Source: Paenibacillus oryzae (lineage in GTDB: Bacteria > Bacillota > Bacilli > Paenibacillales > Paenibacillaceae). Taken from it: 64,000 nucleotides of DNA. Shown in pieces: positions 55,920 to 64,000 of the stretch (position 1 is the first letter of the stretch; every line of letters begins with the position of its first letter). Both the position numbers and the translations under genes were made by a program. A model generated the notes under the pieces. It saw only the letters and a list, made by a program, of their open reading frames with translations, was not told where the DNA came from and did no database searches. The stretch covers positions 46,067-110,066 of the forward strand of contig NZ_LYPA01000029.1 of NCBI RefSeq assembly GCF_001675045.1. The letters run 5' to 3'.

Positions 55920-56794
55920 GAAAAGTAACGGTAGCGGCAACGCAAATGAGCTGCTCCTCCAATATCGAGGAAAACATCGCCAAAGCGGACAAGCTTGTAC
56001 GCCAGGCTGCGGCGCAAGGCGCACAAATTATTTTGCTGCAGGAGCTGTTTGAAACCCCTTATTTCTGCCAGAAGGAAAAAGCGGATTATTACGTGTACGC
56101 AACGGAGCTTGAGGAAAACAAGGCGGTTAACCATTTCCGCGCGGTAGCCAAGGAGCTTGGCGTTGTGCTTCCGATCAGCTTTTACGAGAAGAAGAACTAT
56201 GCCCGCTATAACTCGCTTGCCGTCATTGACGCCGATGGCGAGGTGCTGGGCAAATACCGCAAAAGCCATATTCCCGATGGACCGGGTTATGAAGAAAAGT
56301 TTTATTTTAACCCTGGCGATACCGGATTTAAGGTTTGGAAAACGCGTTATGCCAAAATCGGGGTAGGCGTCTGCTGGGATCAATGGTATCCGGAAGCGGC
56401 GCGCAGCATGGCGCTGATGGGGGCCGAGCTGCTGTTTTATCCTACGGCGATTGGTTCCGAGCCGCAGGACGGCTCCATCGACTCCAAGGATCATTGGCAG
56501 ATGTGCATGCGCGGGCATGCCGCCTCCAATCTGATGCCGGTTGTTGCATCCAACCGCATCGGCCTTGAAAGCGACGAGGACTCCAGCATTACCTTCTACG
56601 GCTCCTCCTTTATCGCGGGTCCCCAAGGCAACAAAATAGCCGAGGCGGGCCGTGATTCCGAGGAAATTCTGGTTGCCGAATTCGATTTGGACCAGCTGGA
56701 GACGCAACGTCTGGAGTGGGGCATTTTCCGCGACCGTCGTCCCGATCTCTACGGAATTATCGCGTCGTACGACGGTGAAATCAAAATTAAATAA
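55916..56794 (+). CDS. aguB: N-carbamoylputrescine amidase
   Basis: The 292 residues match the nitrilase superfamily enzyme AguB. The Glu-Lys-Cys triad is visible: Glu43 in LLQELF, Lys116 in YRKSHIP, Cys153 in GVCWDQWYPE. It converts N-carbamoylputrescine to putrescine, CO2 and ammonia, completing putrescine synthesis begun by AguA. Confidence 0.95.
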   Translation: MRKVTVAATQMSCSSNIEENIAKADKLVRQAAAQGAQIILLQELFETPYFCQKEKADYYVYATELEENKAVNHFRAVAKELGVVLPISFYEKKNYARYNSLAVIDADGEVLGKYRKSHIPDGPGYEEKFYFNPGDTGFKVWKTRYAKIGVGVCWDQWYPEAARSMALMGAELLFYPTAIGSEPQDGSIDSKDHWQMCMRGHAASNLMPVVASNRIGLESDEDSSITFYGSSFIAGPQGNKIAEAGRDSEEILVAEFDLDQLETQRLEWGIFRDRRPDLYGIIASYDGEIKIK

Positions 56795-56818
56795 GGTGTA
56801 GTGTGATCGGTTGAATCG

Positions 56819-56871
56819 TGACCCACAAGAAGGAAGCTTTGAAAAAAGCGACCTTTTTGCGGGTCATTTTT
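56819..56871 (+). terminator. Intrinsic terminator of aguA-aguB
   Basis: The arms TGACCC..CAAGAAGG and CCTTTTTG..GGGTCA pair with two mismatches around a long loop and are followed by T5. Confidence 0.65.
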
Positions 56872-57105
56872 GTTTTAAGCCCATGACGAGAGTGGAGCGA
56901 GGTCAAGGAGATGTTCAGCCTGTAGACCTAGATCGGAGCCATTCTATCAGCGGAGGTCGACTAAACCGATTTACTCTATACTTTTTGTAGGATAATCGTT
57001 CCAGCAAATTGAACGGCATGTGAAAGGCAGCGTTTTGATTAAAGACATTGGCATCCGCAGCAATCAGCTCTAACCTGTGCTGGCTAATACAAATAACAAT
57101 GAAGG

Positions 57106-57693
57106 ATGGATGAATGGATGTTGCCTCGTTTACTGAAATCTGCCATACAGGCGGCCTGGTTGGTATGGGAAAGAGGATTTGATTTTATTTCTCGTTTCCG
57201 TGGTTCACATACAGCTCACTTTGGCATTTGCAAAGTGTTGATCAAGAAGCATCAAGGAGAAAGCATCATATGTGCGGACTCCACGATTATAGTTAAAGGC
57301 GACCTTGTCGGGGAGCTCCATCTCAATAACAAAATGATTCTGACGCTGATCAAATCCGAAGGCCCGGATCGCGCGGCTCTCATGACGGCCCGGCTTACCC
57401 GAAAAGCAGTACAGCAGATCAGCGAAGCATTCACAAGCCGGCTGGAGTTTAGGGAGGTGGAGGCGTTAGTTGGTATTACCCTGCTCCATCGCGGCTTGAC
57501 GCATGGTCTTGGTTTCGAGCAGCACCCCCTGAAGCCTAATCTGTTTCAACGCTTTACAACGGCATATCTGCGGTTATTGTTATCCGTCATGCACCCTGAA
57601 GGCAAAAAACGGATTGGCCGCAAGACGGAGCAGTTAATACCGATGATGCTGATTCACTCCCGTCGTTCGCTGAGTACACGTTTTATGCAATGA
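57106..57693 (+). CDS. YkoP-like domain protein
   Basis: The 195 residues match the YkoP-like domain, often seen attached to polysaccharide deacetylases or glycosyltransferases: LVWERGFDFISRFRG, ADSTIIVKGDLVGELHLNN, a helical middle, EALVGITLLHRGLTHGLGFEQ, and HPEGKKRIGRKTEQLIPMMLIHSRRSL. Its biochemical role is unknown. Here it stands alone. Start is ATG 57106 or 57118, with weak RBS. The 230 nt upstream show no supported gene. Confidence 0.6.
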   Translation: MDEWMLPRLLKSAIQAAWLVWERGFDFISRFRGSHTAHFGICKVLIKKHQGESIICADSTIIVKGDLVGELHLNNKMILTLIKSEGPDRAALMTARLTRKAVQQISEAFTSRLEFREVEALVGITLLHRGLTHGLGFEQHPLKPNLFQRFTTAYLRLLLSVMHPEGKKRIGRKTEQLIPMMLIHSRRSLSTRFMQ

Positions 57694-57745
57694 AAGGGGC
57701 TCCATCGAAAATGATGAGGTCATTCTGTTGATTGGAAGCATGTGC

Positions 57746-57751
57746 TATACT
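57746..57751 (+). promoter_or_regulatory. Extended -10 box directly before the HNH gene
   Basis: TGCTATACT (TG-N-TATACT) ends 6 nt before ATG 57758. The predicted RNA start therefore coincides with the start codon. Confidence 0.55.
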
Positions 57752-57757
57752 CACATT

Positions 57758-58696
57758 ATGACTACTAACCATCATGATCCTAAGGATCATCCCTATAAAA
57801 GCGAACAATTACATAGCACGACAAAGGTTTGCGTCCAATGCGGGGTTGCAAAGCCGCTGACGGAATTTTTGCGCCGCACGGGCCGGCGCTCCGGCAAATA
57901 TGGACGGCGCGGCGCATGCCGGAGCTGCCGGCAGAAGGAAGCCCCTGTGCCGGTATCCGTCCAGTCCGGTCAGGCTTCTGCCGAACAATCGTCATCTCAC
58001 GGAGCGGGAGAAGCTTTCCGGGATGCGGCAATGGAAGGCCAAACAAGGCTGCCAAAAGCGCGGCTAAAAGTGAGCGGTGACCCCATGTCTCAGGCTGATG
58101 GGGATACGGCTGGCATTCCGGCAGCGATCGGCCGCGCCGCGAATGACGCAAGCGGCTCTACCGCTCCCGGTATTCATCCTGGTGCGGGTCGCTCGCGCAA
58201 GCGCCGCCGCGGCAACAAGCGCGCAAAGGGCGCGCAGCAGAGGCAGGCGGCACGGCCCGCCGCCGAAGCCCCGCCGCCGCATACGCCAAGGCGCGACAAG
58301 CATGATCCCGCCGACGCGTCCTTTTTGCGGCCTACGGCCAAAGGCTTTATCCGCATGCGGGGCAAAACGGATAACGGACGCCGCTGGTATCAGGAGGTTG
58401 ATCCCGAGCTGGCGCAGGTGCTGGTGCGGGAAGGAGCGGCGGTTGTCGTAAACCGCTCCACCATCCGAAGGCTGTTCAGCAGCAGAGAGTTCCGCAAGCT
58501 TATTTTGACGCGCGACAATTATACCTGCCACTTTTGCGGCAAATACGGAGATACCATTGATCATAAGCTGCCCAGAGCCAAGGGCGGCCACACAACGCCT
58601 GTTAATTGCGTCTGCGCCTGTTATGAATGCAACCAGCTCAAGGCAAATCGCGATCTCGACGAATTTGTAAACGCTATGGACGAATACATGAGATGA
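57758..58696 (+). CDS. HNH endonuclease with N-terminal zinc-finger-like segment
   Basis: ATG 57758 is preferred over TTG 57728; neither has an RBS, and a promoter -10 box overlaps the intervening bases. The 312 residues hold an N-terminal Cys cluster (CVQCG and CRSC, residues 25-60), a low-complexity basic/Ala/Pro middle (~65-200), and a C-terminal HNH domain (YTCHFCGKYGDTIDHKLPRA...NCVCACYECNQLKANRD, ~255-305) with both zinc CxxC pairs and the catalytic DH. DNA cleavage is expected; the biological role is unknown. The middle region is G/C-rich compared with its neighbours. Confidence 0.8.
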   Translation: MTTNHHDPKDHPYKSEQLHSTTKVCVQCGVAKPLTEFLRRTGRRSGKYGRRGACRSCRQKEAPVPVSVQSGQASAEQSSSHGAGEAFRDAAMEGQTRLPKARLKVSGDPMSQADGDTAGIPAAIGRAANDASGSTAPGIHPGAGRSRKRRRGNKRAKGAQQRQAARPAAEAPPPHTPRRDKHDPADASFLRPTAKGFIRMRGKTDNGRRWYQEVDPELAQVLVREGAAVVVNRSTIRRLFSSREFRKLILTRDNYTCHFCGKYGDTIDHKLPRAKGGHTTPVNCVCACYECNQLKANRDLDEFVNAMDEYMR

Positions 58697-58713
58697 AGAA
58701 AGAAGGCGGAGAG

Positions 58714-59283
58714 ATGAAGAGGCTGCAGGACAAAATACGGCAAGAAGGCCTCATTTTATCGGACAAGGTGCTGAAAGTGGATTCATTCCTGAACCACCAG
58801 GTGGATACAGAGCTTGTGCTGGCTATTGGCGAGGAATTTGCCGCGGCTTTTGCGGGAGATGGCATTACGAAGGTGTTGACCATCGAAGCCAGCGGCATTC
58901 AATTTGCCATGGCGACCGCAATTGCGCTTAAGGTGCCGTTTATTTACGCCAAAAAGAAAAAGACATTGACCCAGGGAGCGCATGTTTATGCGGCGGACGT
59001 CTATTCGTTCACCAAGGAAGAGGCCTACAGGGTAACGGTGGATCAAAGCTTTTTGACGCCGGAGGACACCGTGTTGATCGTGGATGATTTTCTGGCGACG
59101 GGCGCGGCGCTTGTTGGTCTTGCCGATATCGTGGCTCAATCCGGCGCTTCTCTTGCGGGCGTTGGGTGCGTTATCGAAAAAAGCTTTCAGGAAGGCCGTT
59201 CTTTGCTGGAGCAGCGGTCTATCAGGATTGTTTCGCTTGCGCGTATTGCCTCTATGTCCCCGGGCAGGATTTCCTTTGCATAA
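58714..59283 (+). CDS. xpt: Xanthine phosphoribosyltransferase
   Basis: ATG 58714 follows a GGCGGAG RBS, 17 nt after the HNH stop. The 189 residues match Xpt: MKRLQDKIRQEGLILSDKVLKVDSFLNHQVD, TIEASGIQFA, YAKKKKTLT, the PRPP loop VLIVDDFLATGAA (120-132) and a terminal SMSPGRI-type segment. It salvages xanthine to XMP. In many Bacillales xpt is preceded by a guanine riboswitch; none is seen here. Confidence 0.93.
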   Translation: MKRLQDKIRQEGLILSDKVLKVDSFLNHQVDTELVLAIGEEFAAAFAGDGITKVLTIEASGIQFAMATAIALKVPFIYAKKKKTLTQGAHVYAADVYSFTKEEAYRVTVDQSFLTPEDTVLIVDDFLATGAALVGLADIVAQSGASLAGVGCVIEKSFQEGRSLLEQRSIRIVSLARIASMSPGRISFA

Positions 59284-59341
59284 AAAGCAATCCGATTGTA
59301 TGATAATGGAAGCACATACTATACATACGAGGTGATTTTGC

Positions 59342-60085
59342 GTGATTGGACGCAGCGGCAATCCTACATTAAAAGAGAATACGTTCCAAAAAGCAGGCCA
59401 TTTTTCCGGAAATGAAGCTATGACGATTGAGGGAACGGTTAACAAATCGATTATTACGCTGGTCGTTTTGCTGGGTGGAGCCTTTGCGGCATGGTCTATG
59501 TATTACAACGGCCAGGCCAACGTGCTGGGCCTTGGCATTGCCGGCGCTATTGTTGGTTTTATTCTTGCGCTCATTATCAGCTTCAAGCCAACGGCTGCGC
59601 CGTTCCTGGTGCCGATTTATGCGGCTTGCGAAGGCCTGTTCCTGGGGGCGTTATCCGCTCATTACGAAAGCTTGTACCAGGGCATTACGATGCAGGCTTC
59701 CCTGCTTACGATGTGTGTATTTATCGCTTTGCTGGCAGCGTATCGCTTCCGCATCATTCAGGCGACCAAAAACTTCCGATTGGGCGTATTTGCGGCAACA
59801 GCGGGCATTGCCCTGGTTTACCTGCTAAGCTTTGTACTTGGCTTTTTCGGCATTCAAATTCCGTACCTGCATGATAACAGCCTGATCGGCATCGGCATTT
59901 CGCTTGTTATCGTCGTTGTAGCCGCGCTGAATCTCGTGCTTGACTTTGACTTCATTGAGACGGGAGCCGAGCAAGGCGCTCCTAAATATATGGAGTGGTA
60001 TGGCGCATTCGGGCTGATGGTCACTCTGGTATGGCTGTACCTCGAAATGCTGCGTTTGCTGTCCAAGCTGGCAAGCCGCGACTAG
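59342..60085 (+). CDS. Bax inhibitor-1/YccA family membrane protein
   Basis: The GTG start has GAGGTGA 5 nt upstream. The 247 residues contain seven membrane spans after a short polar N-terminus (RSGNPTLKENTF). The sequence follows the YccA/YetJ group: PIYAACEGLFLGALSAHYE, and the C-terminal DFDFIETGAEQGAPKYMEWY with the conserved Asp/Glu cluster. Family members are pH-sensitive calcium leak channels or protease modulators. The specific role here is unknown. Confidence 0.88.
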   Translation: MIGRSGNPTLKENTFQKAGHFSGNEAMTIEGTVNKSIITLVVLLGGAFAAWSMYYNGQANVLGLGIAGAIVGFILALIISFKPTAAPFLVPIYAACEGLFLGALSAHYESLYQGITMQASLLTMCVFIALLAAYRFRIIQATKNFRLGVFAATAGIALVYLLSFVLGFFGIQIPYLHDNSLIGIGISLVIVVVAALNLVLDFDFIETGAEQGAPKYMEWYGAFGLMVTLVWLYLEMLRLLSKLASRD

Positions 60086-60162
60086 GCGGACTACGGGCGG
60101 CGCTGACTTAACGCGGCGGATGCCCTTGAGTAAGCTTGTAGATGTATCTAATCAATGCGACG

Positions 60163-60199
60163 TCCCGAGCTGCTTTTTATAGCGGCTCGGGATATTTTT
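60163..60199 (+). terminator. Intrinsic terminator after Bax-inhibitor-1 gene
   Basis: TCCCGAGCTGC pairs with GCGGCTCGGGA (one G-U pair) around an 8-nt loop, followed by a T-run. Confidence 0.85.
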
Positions 60200-60508
60200 C
60201 GTCAAACGGCCTATAGCGTACCGGTCATTTATGGCCGTTAAAGCCTCGAATGGGCGGATTTCCCTCAAGTAACGGAGTCGCCAATGTCCATTAGACGCTC
60301 AGAAGTGGCGATTTGGGGGTGAAAATCAACGTTTACGGTCACGGCTGTCCTTTAAAAACTGATTTTCCTTAGAAAGTGGCTTCTAACGGCCATCGATGTC
60401 CGCAGAGTTGTAGCTATCGTTGTCTATGGACTTGTAGTTTATAGTGTCCCAGCCTTGTAGTCTATAGGACACTGTCGGGTCACCTAAAGCTAGTTGCGGG
60501 AAGCTGGA
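60200..60508. other. Non-coding, inverted-repeat-rich intergenic region
   Basis: ATGGCCGTTA (60231-60240) and TAACGGCCAT (60384-60393) form a 10-bp inverted pair. GAAAATCA/TGATTTTC (60321-60367) and several GGCG/CGCC pairs lie inside. TTGTAGT.TATAG occurs twice near 60429-60465. No gene is supported. Confidence 0.55.
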
Positions 60509-61309
60509 TTATAGCGGAAAGCCGATGCATTGGTAGCGATGAACTAGCCGGAAGCCGAGCCGTTGCGCCAGCTTTTTAGAAGCCGTATTGTCCGATGTGC
60601 AGTCCCAATAGGGAATAAAACCGTGATCAATCACCTCTCCCGCAACCAGTGAAGCCAGATAGATGCCAATTCCTTTACCCCGGCTCTGTGGAGCCGTTTC
60701 AACTCCGATAGCAAAGCGGTTATTAGCTCTGCAGCTGGTATAGCAAAGGCCGATAACTTCTGCGTCAGACACTGCGACATAACCAAATCCGTTATTTTTA
60801 AATGCTTCGACTGATGTCCAAAATGCCTCAATATGTTCTTTTACAAGCGGTGTATGGAAGAGCCACCGGTTTTCCTCAGAATACTGATGAAGCGGCAGCG
60901 TGATGTATCCTTTTGTTTCCGGAACAGATGCTTTTCGTCCCGTCTCGAATACCAGCTGTTCAAAGTCATAGAGGTTTCTTGAGGCAAACATACCCTCCAG
61001 ATCCCATTTATCATGATGCCCAGATATTTCAAAATCGGTAAGGCCGTACCTCCGCATTCGCGGCTCAAGCGTATGGGCTGCAAAATTATCCATACCTTCC
61101 GTAAAATCCTCATTGCGACAGTCGCCAATAAGATAAAAGCCATGCATACCCCTATTCCAAACCAGTGCGCTTCCAGGCTGATCGGCGTTGTCGGCAAATA
61201 TCCAGCCGGGATTGCGGCCTTCAATAACGGACAGAATTTCGGGGTGCTGATGGCCTCCTTGTACCAACGGCCTCACCTTTTGAAATTGAGAGCTTGTTAA
61301 TTCCTGCAT
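60509..61309 (-). CDS. GNAT-family acetyltransferase
   Basis: The 266 residues match the GNAT_acetyltran type. A ~150-residue N-terminal domain precedes a C-terminal GNAT fold with FGYVAVSDAEVIGLCYTS, the acetyl-CoA loop TAPQSRGKGIGIYLASLV (near 205-222) and NTASKKLAQRLGFRLVHRY. AAAGGGGATG precedes the ATG. The substrate is unknown. Confidence 0.85.
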   Translation of the reverse strand: MQELTSSQFQKVRPLVQGGHQHPEILSVIEGRNPGWIFADNADQPGSALVWNRGMHGFYLIGDCRNEDFTEGMDNFAAHTLEPRMRRYGLTDFEISGHHDKWDLEGMFASRNLYDFEQLVFETGRKASVPETKGYITLPLHQYSEENRWLFHTPLVKEHIEAFWTSVEAFKNNGFGYVAVSDAEVIGLCYTSCRANNRFAIGVETAPQSRGKGIGIYLASLVAGEVIDHGFIPYWDCTSDNTASKKLAQRLGFRLVHRYQCIGFPL

Positions 61310-61487
61310 AGTGTCATCCCCTTTAGCTTCAGCATAACCGTATTTTGCGCGGCGAGGGAGGTGGAGCTTCGTTTAAGTGGAAAAATACCAATGAATAAAG
61401 ACGGCGAATCCACCTCCAGGCTTGCGGAAAATAGGTGAATGGTGTAAAACAGTGTCATACATAGGAGAAGAAAGCGAGGAGCCCATT

Positions 61488-61838
61488 TTGAAAACCGTAA
61501 GAGAGCTTGCCCAGTATTGCATGACCCTTCGCGGGGCCAGCGAGGATTATCCGTTTGGTCCTGAACCGCTGGTCATGAAGGCTGGCGGCAAAATGTTTGC
61601 CTTGATAGGGGAAAACGACGGAATTCCCAGCCTATCTTTAAAATGCGAGCCGCTTATGGCGGAGCTGCTGCGTCAGGCGCATCCGGCAGTCAAGCCGGGT
61701 TATCACCTCAACAAAAAGCATTGGAATACCGTCACGATTGACGGTTCGGTTCCGGAGACAGAACTGGCTGATATGATCAAAAATTCTTATGAACTTGTGG
61801 TTCGGGGGTTGACCAAAGCGGCGAGGGAGTCCTTGTAA
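61488..61838 (+). CDS. MmcQ/YjbR family protein
   Basis: TTG 61488 is chosen because GAGGAG lies 6 nt upstream and the family N-terminus (TVRELAQYCMTLRGASEDYPFG) follows; longer frames lack an RBS. The 116 residues end with PGYHLNKKHWNTVTIDGSVPETELADMIKNSYELV, characteristic of MmcQ/YjbR. The fold is CyaY-like and the role is unclear, possibly DNA binding. Confidence 0.85.
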   Translation: MKTVRELAQYCMTLRGASEDYPFGPEPLVMKAGGKMFALIGENDGIPSLSLKCEPLMAELLRQAHPAVKPGYHLNKKHWNTVTIDGSVPETELADMIKNSYELVVRGLTKAARESL

Positions 61839-61993
61839 GGTCGGCAGTCCCATTGCCACTCCCATTGCAAGGATAGAGCAGCTCATGGCGATTGACGGCT
61901 GACGGGAACGTGAGCGGCAGGATTTGCTCCTTGTGTTCGAGGTCTTTTTTTGGCACAATAGTAGGCAAATGGCTTGAAAGAAGGATTTTAGAT

Positions 61994-63058
61994 ATGATAG
62001 GCAAACCGTCCTTATACGGATTAACTTTAGAGCAATTAACAGCCTGGCTGGAGGAGCGGGGACACCGCAAGTTCTGGGCAGGAAAAGCATGGGAGCAGCT
62101 GTACCGGACACGGGTGAGAGCGCTTGGCGAGATGAGCGAGGTGCGCGCCGATTGTTTGGCGACACTGGAGGAGCACTTCACCTTGACGACCATGTCGGAG
62201 CATACGCGGCAGGAAGCGCAGGACGGAACCGTCAAGTTTCTTTTCCGGCTTCAAGACGGCAACCTGATCGAAACGGTGCTGATGCGCCAAAAGTTCGGGT
62301 TGTCTGTTTGCGTGACCACTCAGGTTGGCTGTAATATCGGCTGCAGCTTCTGCGCCAGCGGTCTGCTTGCCAAAAGCCGCGATTTGTCCAGCGGGGAAAT
62401 TGTAGAGCAGCTGATGCGAGTCCAGCATTATCTGGATGATGCCGGGCAGGGAGAGCGGGTGAGCCATATTGTCGTGATGGGCATTGGCGAGCCGTTCGAC
62501 AACTATACCAACGTTTCCGACTTCATCCGTGTGGTCAAGGACCACAAAGGCCTTGCCATCGGCGCGCGCCGCATTACCGTATCCACCAGCGGACTCGCGG
62601 GAAAAATCAGGGAATTTGCCGATAGCGATCTAGGCGTAAATCTGGCGGTATCGCTTCATGCGCCCAATAACGAATTGCGGACGCGCATAATGAAAATCAA
62701 TAAAGCGATTCCGATCGAAAAGCTGATGGAATCCATTGATTATTATTTGGCGGTCACCCGCCGCCGCATGACTATGGAGTATATCCTGCTCAGAGATGTC
62801 AACGACGGCGTGGAGCACGCGCTGGAGCTGGCGGAGCTGATGAAGCCGAGACGCCAGCTTGTTAATGTAAACCTGATTCCGTACAATCCGGTTGATGAGC
62901 ACGGTCAATATCAGCGAAGCAGCCCGGAGTCCATTACCGCTTTTTATGATGCCTTGAAAAAACAAGGCATCAGCGTTAGCGTCAGAATGGAGCACGGGGC
63001 AGACATTGATGCCGCCTGCGGGCAGCTTCGCAGCAAGCAGATCAAAGCGGCGCGCTAG
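61994..63058 (+). CDS. rlmN: RlmN-type radical SAM 23S rRNA (A2503-C2) methyltransferase
   Basis: ATG 61994 has AAGGA 8 nt upstream. The 354 residues contain the radical-SAM cluster motif Cys113-x3-Cys117-x2-Cys120 ([12 protein letters not shown]), [27 protein letters not shown], and the catalytic Cys342 in IDAACGQLR. The enzyme methylates C2 of A2503 in 23S rRNA and some tRNAs. Differences from the usual Bacillus RlmN (e.g. [10 protein letters not shown] after the cluster instead of STLGGLKRNL) suggest a paralog, so the symbol is provisional. The 3' end overlaps the convergent zinc ribbon gene by 17 bp. Confidence 0.85.
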   Translation: MIGKPSLYGLTLEQLTAWLEERGHRKFWAGKAWEQLYRTRVRALGEMSEVRADCLATLEEHFTLTTMSEHTRQEAQDGTVKFLFRLQDGNLIETVLMRQKFGLSVCVTTQVGCNIGCSFCASGLLAKSRDLSSGEIVEQLMRVQHYLDDAGQGERVSHIVVMGIGEPFDNYTNVSDFIRVVKDHKGLAIGARRITVSTSGLAGKIREFADSDLGVNLAVSLHAPNNELRTRIMKINKAIPIEKLMESIDYYLAVTRRRMTMEYILLRDVNDGVEHALELAELMKPRRQLVNVNLIPYNPVDEHGQYQRSSPESITAFYDALKKQGISVSVRMEHGADIDAACGQLRSKQIKAAR

Positions 63059-63350
63059 CAGCCTTCCACCGTTTGAGCTGCGGCAGGTGCTGGGACAAGA
63101 GCGACCTGGCTTTGCTTTCTTCCATGCCTTCCTCGACCATGTAAGGCACGCATTGCCGGATCATGCCCTCCATCGTTTGCTCCGGCTCGCGAAAGGAACC
63201 TTCCTCGTAGCAGTAAGAGCAATAGTCTGGCGACGAAGAACCATCTTGCTCTGTCCCATATTGCGCGGTTCCCGTCATGGGCATGCTGCAGCTTTGGCAA
63301 AAGTGGGGTTGTGCTGCAGATTCGTTTGCAGTTTCATTTAATTGTGTCAT
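63042..63350 (-). CDS. Putative zinc ribbon protein
   Basis: The ATG has GGAAGGGAG upstream. The 102 residues begin with a zinc ribbon ([21 protein letters not shown]...[11 protein letters not shown], four Cys near 18-47) and continue with a helical segment ([37 protein letters not shown]). The pattern matches a family annotated only as putative zinc ribbon. Its function is unknown. Confidence 0.8.
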   Translation of the reverse strand: MTQLNETANESAAQPHFCQSCSMPMTGTAQYGTEQDGSSSPDYCSYCYEEGSFREPEQTMEGMIRQCVPYMVEEGMEESKARSLLSQHLPQLKRWKAASAPL

Positions 63351-63390
63351 GTTATTAATCTCCCTTCCTGGATATAGCCACAGTATACAA

Positions 63391-63424
63391 AAAGCAACCT
63401 GACAGCCCTCTGTCAGGTTGCTTT
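63391..63424 (-). terminator. Intrinsic terminator of the DinB-like gene
   Basis: AAAGCAACCTGACAG pairs perfectly with CTGTCAGGTTGCTTT around a 4-nt loop, with a T-run on the minus strand. Confidence 0.85.
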
Positions 63425-63538
63425 AATGTGCGCTCATAAAAAGCTGCATTAAAAGCTGCTTTGAAAGCAATTGCTTTTCGCCAGAACTATTCGCCATTCC
63501 CGATCTGACATGCGGCTTGTTTCCAAAGCCAAACCTTT

Positions 63539-63913
63539 CTACATAACCAAAAATGCTTTTAACCGATCGAGCTGCAGCAGATGGTGACGATAGTGCATGT
63601 CGATCAGTAAAAACCATTCCTCGGCGTTAAGCCCGCCAAAGCGGGGGTGGGCCACAGTTCGGCGACTTGGCCTTTGCTTAAGTAAGGGCTCTATATCTCT
63701 TATCTGCCTTATCATTTCATGCAGCTCTTCAATAAGCAGCATTTTGTCATGGGGCTGCGCCGGCGTGTATTGAGGAGATGGCGGAACCCGGACAGGATCG
63801 GGCGGAAAGCTGCCTTCAGCAAATACCGCTATGCCGGCATCCGTTTTCCCCATTGAATGTACCGGAGAATCATCCGCTTCCGAAAGACACTGCTCGATAT
63901 TGCCAAGCTGCAT
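63539..63913 (-). CDS. DinB/DUF1569-like protein, possibly N-terminally truncated
   Basis: The 124 residues resemble the C-terminal two thirds of DinB/DUF1569 proteins: KMLLIEELHEMIRQI, then HPRFGGLNAEEWFLLIDMHYRHHLLQL with metal-type His residues. The best RBS (AAGGAAG) serves an ATG at 63934, in the same frame seven codons upstream, but codon 5 there is TAG, so translation from it would stop. Either ATG 63913 is used or the gene is broken. The expected N-terminal helix of the four-helix bundle is not obvious. Confidence 0.5.
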   Translation of the reverse strand: MQLGNIEQCLSEADDSPVHSMGKTDAGIAVFAEGSFPPDPVRVPPSPQYTPAQPHDKMLLIEELHEMIRQIRDIEPLLKQRPSRRTVAHPRFGGLNAEEWFLLIDMHYRHHLLQLDRLKAFLVM

Positions 63914-64000
63914 CTGTGCCTACGCTTGACCCATAACACTTCCTTAAATTTACAGTAAAAAGCGATAGCTGCTCAAGACGTTTTGGAACACTTGGAGTCC

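Noticed and set aside
56872..57105. Short open stretches upstream of the YkoP-like gene as gene relics
   Set aside because: Frames are interrupted by stops, and no family resemblance could be defended.

Overview
The window looks like chromosomal DNA of a low-to-mid-GC Gram-positive of the Bacillales, most probably a Paenibacillus (inference). Supporting signs are giant secreted proteins with C-terminal SLH anchors, strong GGAGG ribosome binding sites with frequent TTG/GTG starts, sigma-A promoters with 17-nt spacers, a T-box leader, AraR-type control of arabinose genes, and carbohydrate ABC operons with no ATPase gene and a DUF5696-type protein. No rRNA, tRNA, CRISPR array, transposase or phage gene was seen.

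Layout. (1) 1-19558: a plus-strand run of very large surface proteins. It has an Ig-like repeat protein cut by the window edge, a 2571-residue SLH protein, a 3049-residue GLUG-repeat/SLH protein and a small secreted trypsin-like protease, closed by a terminator. (2) 19977-36975: a beta-mannan/manno-oligosaccharide locus. It has a GH26 mannanase lipoprotein with a CBM35-like module, a LacI regulator, two solute-binding proteins (one fused to two beta-sandwich-like modules), two permease pairs, NHL, Yip1-like and DUF5696-type envelope proteins, and a cytoplasmic GH113 enzyme. (3) 36916-38030: an AbrB/RelE-type toxin-antitoxin pair lying between two ~117-bp direct copies of the 3' end and terminator of the GH113 gene. 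(4) 38137-39640: an ECF-type sigma factor with a membrane partner. (5) 39769-45197: araB-araD-araA facing araR, with three AraR-like boxes between them.

(6) 45289-47513: a methionyl-tRNA synthetase with divergent signature motifs behind a T-box leader, and a small hypothetical. (7) 47601-50876: a PhnA-type zinc ribbon protein behind a ~190-nt structured leader, a tiny Cys-rich protein, and a TPR-S41 peptidase lipoprotein. (8) 50932-53281: a DUF2294 (MpsC-like) protein and a soluble histidine kinase with a C-terminal STAS-like domain. Each is preceded by the same unusual 5' leader: a promoter, a hairpin with an identical 8-nt loop exactly at the expected RNA 5' end, a conserved 29-nt block, and an intrinsic terminator. 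(9) 53335-63934: mostly household genes (pepT, aguA-aguB, a YkoP-like gene, an HNH nuclease, xpt, a Bax-inhibitor-1 family protein, GNAT, MmcQ/YjbR, rlmN, a zinc ribbon gene and a possibly truncated DinB-like gene).

The best candidates for something undescribed are the twin leaders at 51655-53246, the phnA leader at 47628-47815, and the toxin-antitoxin cassette that duplicates its target gene's 3' end. All functional calls come from reading translated sequence and motifs by eye; no database search was run.
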